DNA of 64,000 bases from Cristatella mucedo (Eukaryota; Bryozoa; Phylactolaemata; Cristatellidae). The notes under the pieces are model-generated. The model worked only from the letters and a program-made list of their open reading frames with translations, had not been told where the DNA came from and did no database searches. Made by a program: the position numbers and the translations under genes. The DNA lies in the NCBI GenBank assembly GCA_009760855.2, contig WPIO01000013.1, forward strand, positions 1,276,001-1,340,000. The letters are read 5' to 3'. Every line of letters starts with the position of its first letter. Position 1 is the first letter of the stretch. Positions 34,345-44,630 of this stretch are shown piece by piece.

Positions 34345-35120
34345 TGCTGCATTACAATGGGCGGGCCTGAGTGTCGGCTGACCTAGCGGTAAGCCCAGGC
34401 CGCTGTACTTGTAAGCCGCTGTACTTGCAGCTCACGCAGCCCAGGCGCACTGTCCGTCGGGGGGCAAGGACTCCATACCACGACCCGTCGTCGTGGGGGC
34501 GGCGAGTGCTCGAATCTTACCTTTTTCACTCTTTCTGCTTCTGACTTTTGTCTTAAGTGAGGCGCTTGCTGAGCTTTGAAAGTGCGAAGCTCACGCGCAG
34601 CAGTCTCTTCGGTCTCTTCGTGTCGTAGAGTTAACTGGTCGCGTGCGACGTTTCCGTCGGCTTTCGACGCGGCGGCGCCGAGCTGGCTCGCTTCGTCGCT
34701 TGCTTTTCTCCTCGTCGCCTGCTCGTTAGGTAAGAAGCTCTGATAGGCACCTGCTTTGCTTCTCCTTTCCCAATTTATTCCGTAAAAAATCGCCGGTCCG
34801 CGAGGGTCGGTGAAAATCGCAGCCACGCGAAGATTCACGGGCGGACTCTTTGTCATGCGCGTCCATCGCTTACCAAAGGCGGGCGCAGCACGACTTCCGG
34901 TTGGTCGCGGCCACTCTGGCGCCCGTCACCTAACTGGGCGCCTGTTTCGGAGAAGATCATCTTTTTTTGACACCCATTGCTGGCGTACCGTCGTAATGCC
35001 TGTAGAAACATTCAACCGCGGACTCTATGTATGACGCCACGGCGTCAAGACTCCTCCATCTATATCGCACGGACCTGACAACTGCGCCGGTGACGGACGA
35101 ACTAACTAATAAACCTAGTT
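34345..35120 (+). repeat. Unclassified ~0.8-kb dispersed repeat, copy 1
   Basis: Starts near GCATTACAATGGGCGGGCCT and shares many blocks in order with 50930-51905: CTGACCTAGCGGTAAGCC, GAGTGCTCGAATCTTACC, TTTCTGCTTCTGACTT, GTAGAGTT, CTGCTTTGCTTCTCCTTT, GCCGGTCC, GCAGCACGACTTCCGG, and an ACTAACTAATAAACCTAGTT tail. No protein-coding remnant was recognised. It may be a LINE 5' region or a composite SINE-like element. CpGs are intact. Confidence 0.8.
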
Positions 35121-36980
35121 TATTGTAGGGGTTACGTCGTTCCAATCTTGCTCGAGCGAGCGGTACGATGGAAGATTAAATTTAGTGCAGGCATCTTTCT
35201 TTGCTTGGCTACTTTCGTCGTTCTTCAGTTGCGGTAGCTTTCCTTCTGGCAGACGTAGCGACGGTCAGCTGTCAGCTGACCGAATGTCAGCTGTCAGCTG
35301 ACCGAACGAGAGCATCGACCATTCAAATGCAGCACCGAAGTAGCCGAATCGCTCGACGATGGCAATCGCGCGGCGCTTGTGCGGTCGTGGCGCAGCCCCT
35401 TGCTAATCGATAGGTTCGCGAAGTTATCCGACGTGATGTAAGAGAAACTCTGTTATATTCACTGAAGCTGGAGAGTAAACCATGCACGGCATAGAGTGCT
35501 CATAGAAGGCAGAACAAAGCCTCGGAATTTAAGCTATACCGAAGTTAGTTATTCAGTGTGTGAAGTAAGCTGTGCTATGTGTTTGAAAAGAAATGTAGTG
35601 CCCGCTCATGTCAGGCGTCGAACAGTACCAGCCGTCTGCGATATGCGAGATAGTGAAGGCTGAACTATGCAACCGCAATCCGAATTCGGTCATTTTACCA
35701 GTCGAGCAGCACGAACGGGCGCCGCCCGAGGGACCGATAATGAAGGCCGGTGTCCTCAATTCGCCAATGGCGGCGACTGCAATTCAAAGCTGAAAGCCCA
35801 TTAATTATTAACATGTATCCATTACGCTCAACAGACCGCTTGCAAGAAATATTGAATGGCGGGATTTCGTTTCCAAAGCGCCGCCTGTCGCGCCCTCGTT
35901 TCCCCAAATCAAACTTGGAGGCCTCTAAAGCTCGCATCGCTCCCCCTCATGACGGACGCGCGCAAGGGGCTATTCAAATAAAAAACACCGCGCCATTTGC
36001 ACGGGCTCTCGCTGTCCGTCAGAGGGCCGCCGACCGTTCGCTTGTAAGGGTTCGAGGCGTGCGATGGCGGCGCGACGAAGATGAGCGTTGCCCCCACAAG
36101 TGACTGGTGGCATTGACGACGACGATTATTTTTAAGACGCTGTATTGTATCGTACGCAGGCATACGGGGGGGGCGAGCGAGAGTACATACGATTAAGAGA
36201 AAGAAAGCCGTCGTGGAAGCAGCTCCGGAGCTCGCGGAAAGGAGAGAAAGAGAAAGTGAGAGGGGATAGCGTCCGCACAGGCCGGTGGACAGGCGGAAAG
36301 TTCCGTGCTGCAGGATTAGCGGGTCAGGCGACCGCAGCTGACCCGTTGCAATTAAATTCAGCTTAGTCAGCCGATACCGTCCAACTGCAGCGCCTAATGA
36401 GGCAATACTCAGCGCGCCCGTTGGCCGGACGGAGTGACGTGAGTCCGACTGGGACTGAACAGCATTGCGGGCGTGGCAACGCCCACAGGGCTGTCCGGGT
36501 TGCCGTGTGCGTCGTGCACTCGCAGGACGACATTTTCGTGATGGTTACGGGAGGCCCCGTGCGAAATCTCGTCGCTGCGTCGACAGACGGCTGCGGTCGG
36601 TCGCAGGGCAAGCAGAGAGAAGCTCGCCTCTCCAAGACAGACCATCAACTGCCGACGCCCTCGCGTGCACCTAATCGACGAGAGCGTCCAACGAAAGAAA
36701 GAAACAAGTTGCGGCTGTAAAAAAAAGAAGTTCTGCAGGGTCACAGAGGTTAGCGGTCATAGAGGTGAGCGGGTCTCCAATCGCTCGCGAGCACGGTCCT
36801 GCACTGTAGTCGATGCCTATCCCTATACCCCAACCCCTAGTCCCTATCTAAATTCCTTTCCGACCGACCCAGTGCACTGATTGCACTATTCCTTGTATGA
36901 ACTATTCCAAAAGCAAAGCGAATCAAATTGGGACTGCTGCGTTACATCAAACCGTATAAACCGCCAAGGGCATGACTAGC
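35121..36980. other. Unassigned CpG-rich DNA
   Basis: Includes a small tandem palindromic duplication at 35263-35306 (GTCAGCTGTCAGCTGACCGA twice). Overlapping frames on both strands at 36.4-36.75 kb match nothing known. Confidence 0.5.
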
Positions 36981-36984
36981 TAAC

Positions 36985-36990
36985 AGAGAG

Positions 36991-37071
<81 letters not shown>

Positions 37072-37142
37072 GACAGAGAGAGACAGAGAGAGACAGAGAG
37101 ACAGAGAGAGAGACACAGAGAGAGAGACAGAGAGAGAGAGAG
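36985..37142. repeat. (GA)n with (ACAG) interruptions
   Basis: About 157 bp of GA repeat, with ACAGAGAG units toward the right end. Confidence 0.97.
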
Positions 37143-37416
37143 TATACTGGCAGTTTACAACTCTACACATATGCTGTAGATAGGGCTTCCGACTTTTCAT
37201 CATATAGACTGAGTAACTTTTCTCTCATTGGTTAAGCCAAGAACAAGAATGACTCATCGCTGTAGAATTCTCTCACACTAGTGACTAGCGAGCGAAACAA
37301 TTGAGGGACGTTGTCATACATTTTAGAAGGAACTCTGTTTCACTTGCATTTCTTAGTCCGAAAGTTCGCTGTGCTTACTGATCGCGGCCCACTCACTAAT
37401 CGCTATCCTATTATAA

Positions 37417-37516
<100 letters not shown>

Positions 37517-37517
37517 T

Positions 37518-37592
37518 CAATCGTGCTTCCTTGGCAGCAAATGTAAAGTGCCTAGAAAGAGATCGAGTTACCTGAGGGGGCTACATCAGATA
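37518..37592 (+). mobile_element. LINE family A 3' tail fragment
   Basis: TCGTGCTTCCTTGGCAGCAA, ATGTAAAGTGCCTAGAAAGA, then CGAGTTACCTGAGGGGGCTA: the last ~75 bp of the family tail, between TA and GT microsatellites. Confidence 0.8.
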
Positions 37593-37599
37593 TATATAC

Positions 37600-37604
<5 letters not shown>

Positions 37605-37669
<65 letters not shown>

Positions 37670-37670
37670 C
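37605..37670. repeat. (TG)n microsatellite
   Basis: About 30 TG units. Confidence 0.97.
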
Positions 37671-38006
37671 AAGTTCATTCGTATAGCACCCAAACAGAAT
37701 TGAATCTCTATCAAGGCGCTTCACATATGCCGCAGGACTCTAGCCCAGGACTTTGGTCGTAAAGGTGGGCAGTATGTCCTCAGTTGTTGAAGGCGAGCAC
37801 CTCAACCCCTGCGATAAACAAGGGCCTTGGCTCCAATATGGGTGTTCTGCCGATTGTAGCCAATTGTTCGTGCAACGCGGGACAGCTTTGCTGCCTGTGT
37901 ACGCCGTCGACATCGAACAAGTGCGGTCCAGAAGATCTTGCCCCGACACCGCCGTGACGCTCTTTCCTCTGCCGCCCTAGGAAGACCGCTGTCCCTATAC
38001 TAACTC

Positions 38007-38009
<3 letters not shown>

Positions 38010-38067
<58 letters not shown>
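38010..38067. repeat. (AT)n microsatellite
   Basis: About 28 uninterrupted AT units. Confidence 0.97.
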
Positions 38068-38071
<4 letters not shown>

Positions 38072-39600
38072 CTACGTCATTCCACGCCCGGCAGATTACG
38101 CTTGGCTTCCTGTGACTATACAAGCTGTTAGGGCTGCCTTTGGAGCGACCCGACATTAGCAGCGGCATACGGCACCGTGATGAAGGGCTCCCCGGCCGGA
38201 AACCCTTTCTTAGCCACTCGTTCTCTGCGTGCAGATACGTCGCTCGAGAGCAGCGGCAGGTGCGAGTAAGATCGTTTTTCAAAGCCCGGCCATGGTCCCA
38301 GCGGCAAAACGACACTTCGCCAGCCTAGTAAGCTGACTGAAATAGCAGGTCGTCGGCCAGGTGAACTCGGAGCGTTGTCTAGGTCACCTAGTCGGTCGCC
38401 CGCCGTATTCTAGGTACTGGGATTCTGGGTAGGCTTGAAATACTGCATCGACGGCTTACAGTATATTGGTGATCGCTGACAGTGCGAAATAGCAAGCCAA
38501 CGCGAGCGTTTGCTGCTTGCCTAGGTTTAAGTAATTATGAGTATAATAGTAACAATAAAGAAACATGATCTGAGGAAGCCATATCGACTGTTAGGCACTT
38601 TACAAATGCTGAAAAGGAAGTGTTTGCTGACGTACTTCGCTCTGGCAGGTGGTGCTTGTCCGGCAGCATTTAGGTGCACGAGCGGGTCGGTCGCAAATAG
38701 GTCACGTGAATGTCACAGATATGTCACAGGTAGGCCATCTCCATGATCAGTTTGAAGGATACGAGTCGTCGTCGATATACTTCCTTTCAACATACCCGTA
38801 TGCAAAGTGCATATAAAGAGATTTAGTTCTCTGAGGGCACAAATATATACAAATATCTATACAAATGTCTATTTGTTAGTACTATTATCATTATATTAAC
38901 ATGGATATACAACCGGCAAGCTTTCGTCTGGAAGGCAAGCATCCACAGCTTTGATCCAAATAAAGAGATGAGCCAAGGACCCTCCTATACCAATTGAAGC
39001 CGACAACGAACAATGTGCCTGCTGAAGTCGGACTCAAACTTACGCGCTGGGTCGTGAAGGTCATCTAGGCATCGCCCATTAGCATAAGGTACTCAAAAGC
39101 ATCTGTCTTCAACAGAGCACTACCACACTAGGCGGCAATCTGTTAGCCCTTTGTAGCCAGCAGCCTTTATTTTACGCAGCAAAAAGAGTGAGAAATGAGC
39201 AAGGGGAGATGAGTTAAGGAGGATGCAGCGCCGCTGCTGGAAGATTTTTTTGCCAGGTTCGACAGCAGCAGATAGCGTAGCCACGAAAGAATTTCAAGAG
39301 TCGAATTCCATAACAAACCAGTCTAAAGATTCTGTTACCGACAGTCTATAAGTGATAGTAACTCGTTGCCCTGACGACCTGAGGGCAGGCACTACGAGGC
39401 TAGAACTTGGGCAACAGTTAAGCTAGTTATCAAGTAGCCAAGCCGTTAGAGGACTCGTGAGGCAGAGGAAGAATTTCGCTCTCCTCCATTAATCAACCAT
39501 GAGCATGCGAAGCTTCTTTACCATAGGGGATTTTTTGACCTACCGCGCAACCAAGTTCATCAAAGAATATACGGTTTAAGAGACTTACTGGGTTATTTCG
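38068..39600. other. Intergenic, LINE tail remnants
   Basis: A degenerate family A tail lies at 38785-38850 (ATGCAAAGTGCATATAAAGA, TTAGTTCTCTGAGGGCAC). A tRNA-like phrase on the minus strand near 39010-39070 (AAGTTTGAGTCCGACTT) may be an old SINE. No gene recognised. Confidence 0.5.
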
Positions 39601-39604
39601 AGAG

Positions 39605-40500
39605 TGTAACGTAACGTGATATATCTCCGTCTGTAACTCCACAAAGCCACAAAGACAATGTGGGTATTACACAGGAGAGTTTTGTGTAGCCCACTCACAG
39701 CCTAAGCGGCTTTCGGTACGCATTCGGTAGCCAACAGACTTCGTCTCACGCAGCAAAGAGAAAGCGGGAAGCATAGCAGAGAGCAGTCGAGGTAGTGAGT
39801 AGCATGGAAGTAGCAGCTCAGGACCGCTGAAAAGGATGAGCCATAGTCGGCAGCAGGAGGGTAGTTGTCGTTGCGTAAGAATTGTGGAAGCAAGTTCCAC
39901 AGTCTAGGTCTTGCAGTGCTAAAGCTTCTAGCTAGTTCATTCAGCAAAGGGTAAGCCAAGAGGTTTGCCTTCCCGGATGGTAAATAGCTGTCAGCTGTCA
40001 CTGAAGGCGAGTCAACGATCTTTAAGCAACTTATAGTTGTAGATGGCCTGAGGGCACACGAGGAGGTGAAGCTGGTGCAGCAGTAGGTCAACTAAGTACG
40101 AAGGAGCCAAGCCGTCGCGGGCCTTGTAATTCAGCATAAGAACTGTACTCTGTATCCGTCAATCTGCCGGCAGCTATCCAAGCTCTTACATCAAAGAAGA
40201 CACGTCAAACCTCTAGGATTTGCAAACCAGCCTTGCAGCCATTCATTACTAGCTGCATCGGTCTATTGGCTTTTTTCGGCAGCCGTAGCAGCTGGTAGCT
40301 CCACAAAAATGAGTTTTAGTAGTTCGAGTATTGAGGAACAGGAAGCTAGAATAATTAGCGAGCTATTGCGGAAAGTAGCCAAAGGCAGATAGCGGACGGA
40401 CACCAGCTGGGAAAGTCTTCGGAATACAACTTTTAAGCGCTGAGCGGTAGTCGCAGGACACGCACACACTATGATCACCCGATGGTAGCTCCGTTTTGAG
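39605..40500 (-). mobile_element. LINE family B copy, minus strand
   Basis: Minus-strand frames give LELLKLIFVELPAATAAEKS, then LTYCCTSFTSSCALRPS and RPRLWNLLPQFLRNDNYPPA. This is the C-terminal part of family B, broken by several frameshifts. The 3' end at the low-coordinate side reads (on plus) GTAACGTAACGTGATATATC, TCCGTCTGTAACTCC. Confidence 0.85.
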
Positions 40501-40552
40501 AGTGCAGTCACTTATCCAAAGAAATCCGCATCGATGCACGGCGAAACGTCCC

Positions 40553-40770
40553 GTGATAAATGAAAAGCGCCTAGAATGAGATTTGAGTTATCTGAGGGTG
40601 CTTTATAGTGATTATTATTTCTGACATTACATTTAGAAAGAAGCTTAGAAGGCCTGCTTGTTCCAACATTTAGTTGGTCTTTGTGATTTGTCCTTCGTAT
40701 ACATATGCCTGCTTACAAAGTGCTTAGGAAAAGATCAGAGGGTGCTATCCAAATTTATTATTATTAATGT
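40553..40770 (+). mobile_element. Two adjacent LINE family A 3' tails
   Basis: First tail 40553-40625 (GAAAAGCGCCTAGAATGAGA...GAGGGTGCTTTATAGTG(ATT)). Second about 40670-40770 (TTAGTTGGTCTTTGTGATTT...ACAAAGTGCTTAGGAAAAG...TTATTATTATT). Both are 3'-end fragments only. Confidence 0.75.
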
Positions 40771-41124
40771 TATCCAAGCCACACGCTTAAGGTTGACCAA
40801 GAGGAGTCCATCAACGTTCCTATTAAGCACACTGCTATATATTTGAGGGCGTGCCGATGTAATGTGGTAACTTGAGCAATAGAAGCCCAAATGACTAGGA
40901 CTATGCCAGCAGGCTAATCGGCAGGGAGGACAAGCGACAGCAGTCGAGCACTACCGGTGCTAGTGCGAACGTGCACGGCTACTGCCGACTATCAGTACTG
41001 CTTTATGGTCGCGCTCACCATTGAGGCTCCAGTTCACCCATAGGGTGCCTGGGGGACTGCTGTGGTGCATTAATGCTACTCACACGGCAAGCTAATTGTC
41101 AATGGCACCACTGATAGTAATGAT

Positions 41125-41345
41125 GCACTTGAAAAAGTGCCCTCAGAGAACTTAATCCCTTTCTAGACGCTTTTCATTTGCTGCAAAGTGAAATGCAATT
41201 GCACGGTAAGCAAAATCATGCTTGAAAAACAAAATAAGTATGGCTAGGTTTGACCTGCCGATTCCGCATATGTAAGCACATCGAGGACGAATAAGTTACC
41301 CACTAAATGCTGTCCTAAATAGGTTTTTGTCCTTATTAAATGTAA
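41125..41345 (-). mobile_element. LINE family A 3' end, minus strand
   Basis: Plus-strand AAGTGCCCTCAGAGAACTTA, TAGACGCTTTTCATTTGC and GCAAAATCATGCTTGAAAAA are the reverse complement of the 32.93-33.05 kb tail. It lies about 540 bp beyond the G3BP stop codon. Confidence 0.85.
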
Positions 41346-41887
41346 TGTGAATTTCCATTAGCAGATGCCACGAACATGCGCACTGTACAGGACGCTACAA
41401 TATGCTGATTATGCCTCGAAACCGTATTTTTTTTACAGGCACTGACGTTCCATAGATACTAGCACTATGTAAAAACCTAACAAGTCCACGGACTTGTGGG
41501 CCCAGTTTCTTGTGGCATAGCTGTGGAAAAATAATAGCAACAGCATCATGACACTGCCGAAGGGTAACAGTATATAATTTCTGTACAATAAGTAGCCAGC
41601 AACAAAACAGTACAAATATACAAGTACTTACAATGCACTCTGTTTTACACAAAGTGAGGTTAGGCAGCCGGGAAACCACACATTTCTCGCAGGTACAAAT
41701 AAACTTCAATGTGAAATAGATGCACAAATGACCGGTACTGCATAAAATGCAATGCAAATCAAGCAGTTGCTTGGCAACACGTCTGCATGTTAACACCGAT
41801 GCTGAATGGTCTTCACAGCCTCAAAACTACAGCTGCCAATCACCACGATTGATCCGGGAGGATAATTATAAAAGCCAGCCGACTGCA

Positions 41888-44308
41888 TCAGGCAGAAACT
41901 TTCTTTGGTGCACCAGGGCCAGGTGTACGGTTTCCATTAGCAGATGCTGATTCTGAATGACCTTCATGGACTACAGCACCACCACGTGGCAGATGTGTGC
42001 GAAAGCCACCTCGGAAGTTTTGTCCCTGGAATCGACCACGTGAGTTATAGCCACCAAAAAAGCCACGTTGCTTCTTTTCTTCGACATTCACACGATGACC
42101 CTTATACTCGATGCGCTAAAAAAGACAGAAAAACGTCATTAAGCATACGGCAAGCACCCAGCTAAATACACTCATGTATATTTTAGCTAGCACTCATACC
42201 TTCTCGCTAAGTATTGCCTTTACGGGTGTCTCGTCAGTGAACGCAACAAAACCGTATGGTATCTTGCTTGCACTGCTGGTGTGGATCTTTACATCAACTA
42301 CAGTGCCGTAAGCTAAAGAAAAAGGAAAACAAAACTTGGCAGACTGAAATTCGCGACAGCTAACTATTAAATCTTAAAAAAGCACCAGCATTGCAATTAA
42401 CGTACAGCTGAAAAACTCCTTTAGAGCATTGTAGTCTATATCCGTAGGTAGATTACCCACGAACACTTGGCAGCTGTCAGGTATCTTTTTCTCAGGAACC
42501 GGTGTTTCTGTCGAAGTGCTTGTAGGCTTTTCAGCCTCAGGCCGCTCTCTAGGTGGTGCCCGAGGAGCACGTTGAGGTAGGCTGTGATGAGCCTCTTGGA
42601 CTGCAGGTTCAGCTAGCTGTCGCTGAATGGGTGGAGGTGGCCTAGAGTTAAGAGGCTGACAAACGGTAGCACTTCCCTTCTTCGAGGCAATCGCCGACCA
42701 TGTCTTATTCTTCGACTCGGGCTCTTTAAGAGAGGGACATATTGGCATGTGATACAAAACGTGATCGACACAGCTTAACAAACGAAGCTAGGATAACAAG
42801 TGATAATTAACACCAGGCAGCCAGAGCACAAATCAACGCCAGGCCTTTGCAAAGCACAATTATGGCTGCACCTTGCTGCTGAGCGACTTCAACAGGCTCG
42901 GGAACAGCTTGAGTTGGAGCTGGGACAACAGTGCTCACTTGTGGTGGCTCTACGGCCACAGCACGAGGGACTTCGGGCACGTTTAGCTGAGGAGCTGTGT
43001 GCTCAACATGTGCATCACCATTGCTGCAAAATTAAAGCTGTAATGCTACTTCTACCCAGACGACAAGAAATGCTTAGCACGAAGCCAGTGGACCTGGCTC
43101 AGAGCACACTTTGCATCATATCGGCATGCGACCATGTGACGGCAGGCAACCGTCGGTCAGTACAAGCGGTCAGACGCAAATTACAAGCATCACTGCCAAG
43201 AAAGATTCAACACAAGAAATGCTACCCTTAAACTGTACCTTAAAGGCACTGCCGGCTCAGCAGGTTTAGTTGGCTCCGATTCGTAATAGGCTTCTGTGTT
43301 TACTTCAGTAGCAGCTGAAGCCTGCATATTTTCCTCTGAAACGATTATGAGAAACAATGCTAACAGATCTTTTTTTCCCCTGGCATTGCAGTATACAAGT
43401 AAGGGTAGCAGCTTACCTTGATTGGTGTCCTCGGTGTCTGAGTCACAGAAAATCTCATCTTGATAGCGAAAAATGTCGTTGTGCACGTAGAACTTATTGG
43501 GTGTTTGAGGTGCAAGAACGAAGGTTTGCATGAATCTTCTCATGGGCTCATTGTTATTTGATAACTCACCCGACACCTACAATAATCCCATGTTCAGCTG
43601 TTAGCCACGGTCACCAACACACGACCAAAAACGGGCTATACAGAGACAGCTCAGTAACAATGGTAGACAGTTTCCACACAGTTAATGTCAGAGAGGGCAA
43701 GTCGATCTTCATTGCTAAACAGTAGCCCACAAAAGCTACTAGCACGGCAAAAAGACCTTTACCTGCACAACTACAGCATTATTAATAGTTGCCTGGCTGT
43801 CAACGTGGCGTATCTTGGTGTGACACTTGAGAAACTTGAGCTCCATTATCCTTTTATGGATCTCCTGCAGAGAAAGCTTGACTTAATTCCACTAATTGCA
43901 CAATCGATTAAATTACAGCCACATTGCATTTCTTAGAGCCTGCTTCGGAGTCACGGATAAATGCAAACGGTTATAGTGTACTCACAGCTTGCCCCACTGC
44001 TGGGGGACGATCTTCACCAATACCTCCGTGAACGTAGCTGCTCGTGCTGCTGTAAAACCTAAAAGCGACGTGTCAAACAAGGTCAGGATTGTTGGTGGCC
44101 AGCCATGTTTAACGAAAATGAAAAAACTAGGACATGCGGCATCGTTAAAGTATTTAGCAGGGGTTTCCTTCATCTCAAATAAAGGCAGGCACCAGAACAG
44201 GCGCTCGACCTACCGATGCAAATATCGCGGTGCTTCGTGCAGCATGGTGTAGTACTGGAGGACGAACTCTCTGCCGACGCATTCAGGGCTTGGAGTCTCC
44301 ATGACCAT
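41888..44308 (-). CDS. G3BP: G3BP (rasputin) orthologue, complete, nine coding exons
   Basis: Exons: 44308-44214, 44058-43986, 43864-43763, 43576-43417, 43335-43239, 43023-42872, 42723-42406, 42312-42200, 42115-41888 (stop TGA). All have GT-AG borders with matching phases; 1338 nt, 445 residues. NTF2-like domain about 1-140: [22 protein letters not shown], then [17 protein letters not shown] and [17 protein letters not shown]. Phe15 and Phe33, which line the FGDF-motif pocket in human G3BP1, are present. A short acidic and then Pro/Gln-rich linker follows. The RRM is about 312-385 (QVFVGNLP as RNP2, YGFVAF as RNP1, LNVEEKK-like NVEEKK). The C-terminal RGG/FRGG region is about 387-420. In the family this is the RNA-binding core of stress granules in the cytoplasm. 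The linker is shorter than in human G3BP1. It also appears to host box C/D snoRNAs in its introns. Confidence 0.95.
43093..43200 (-). ncRNA. SNORD16: U16-like box C/D snoRNA in G3BP intron 5
   Basis: Inside the 215-bp intron 43238-43024. 5' stem CTTGGC and 3' stem GCCAGG; C box GTGATGC (43193-43187); guide TGTAATTTGCGT; D' CTGA (43173-43170); hairpin GACGGTTGCCTGCCGTC (43154-43138); C' ATGATGC (43119-43113); D CTGA (43102-43099). Human U16, as I recall it, has GTAATTTGCGTC and the hairpin GACAGTTGCCTGCTGTC in the same order. The stem changes here are compensatory. The guide pairs with 18S GCAAAUUAC and the fifth position picks the A corresponding to human Am484. In vertebrates U16 sits in a ribosomal-protein L4 gene, so the G3BP location is unusual. 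Confidence 0.82.
43648..43716 (-). ncRNA. Box C/D snoRNA, Gm601-type guide (copy B) in G3BP intron 3
   Basis: Lies inside the 186-bp intron 43762-43577. C box ATGAAGA (43712-43706, one departure from consensus), guide CGACTTGCCCTCT identical over the 18S-pairing core to copy A, D' CTGA (43691-43688), D CTGA (43654-43651). A short terminal stem AGC/GCT is extendable by a G-U pair. Its D-side guide differs completely from that of copy A, so the two are paralogues conserved for one target. Confidence 0.72.
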
Positions 44309-44630
44309 TTTATTCAGAATTCCTTCAATAAAAGGAAATTTCATATTAGTTTGCAAGCTTCTTAATATGACGAACGTTAACCGGTTTAAAAATTAAACGG
44401 CTCAGGTGAGTACGTTAGTGGACCTTGTTTCTCAACACTGTGGTCAGAGAGGGCAAGTCCATCATCATAGCCGTTTAACACGAACCAACGCAGTAAAATA
44501 ATGCTACGAGTTAACAGCCTACTTTCGAGCAGCGCCTGAGACCGGGAACCATTAAGCGTTGGGCCAAAATGGACGCGGCGGCGGTAGGTTCCGGCCTCAC
44601 TGGGTAAGGCATCCTAACCTTTTAACTGCA
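44309..44630 (-). promoter_or_regulatory. G3BP 5' UTR, upstream intron and probable first exon
   Basis: A plausible acceptor (CCTTTTATTGAAG) ends at 44323, 15 nt before the ATG. A plausible first-exon donor GAAA|GTAGGC lies at about 44522, in sequence rich in GCCGCCGCG up to 44585. This arrangement would place the snoRNA at 44393-44478 in a 5' UTR intron. The transcription start is not resolved. Confidence 0.45.
44393..44478 (-). ncRNA. Box C/D snoRNA, 18S Gm601-type guide (copy A)
   Basis: On the minus strand: stem TTAAACGGC (44478-44470), C box ATGATGA (44468-44462), guide GGACTTGCCCTCT, D' box CTGA (44447-44444), C'-like TGTTGAG (44437-44431), D box CTGA (44405-44402), stem GCCGTTTAA (44401-44393). 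The terminal stem is nine perfect base pairs. GACTTGCCCTC pairs over 11 bp with 18S rRNA GAGGGCAAGUC next to the 530-like loop. The D'+5 rule picks the middle G of GGG, which by my count of the human sequence is G601, the site assigned to SNORD103. The D-box guide target was not identified. Same strand as G3BP. Confidence 0.82.

Noticed and set aside
43336-43416. Further snoRNAs in the other G3BP introns
   Set aside because: Introns 2, 4, 6, 7 and 8 lack paired C/D boxes. Intron 1 has only weak box-like motifs (GAGATGA and CTGA) without a stem or a solid rRNA match.
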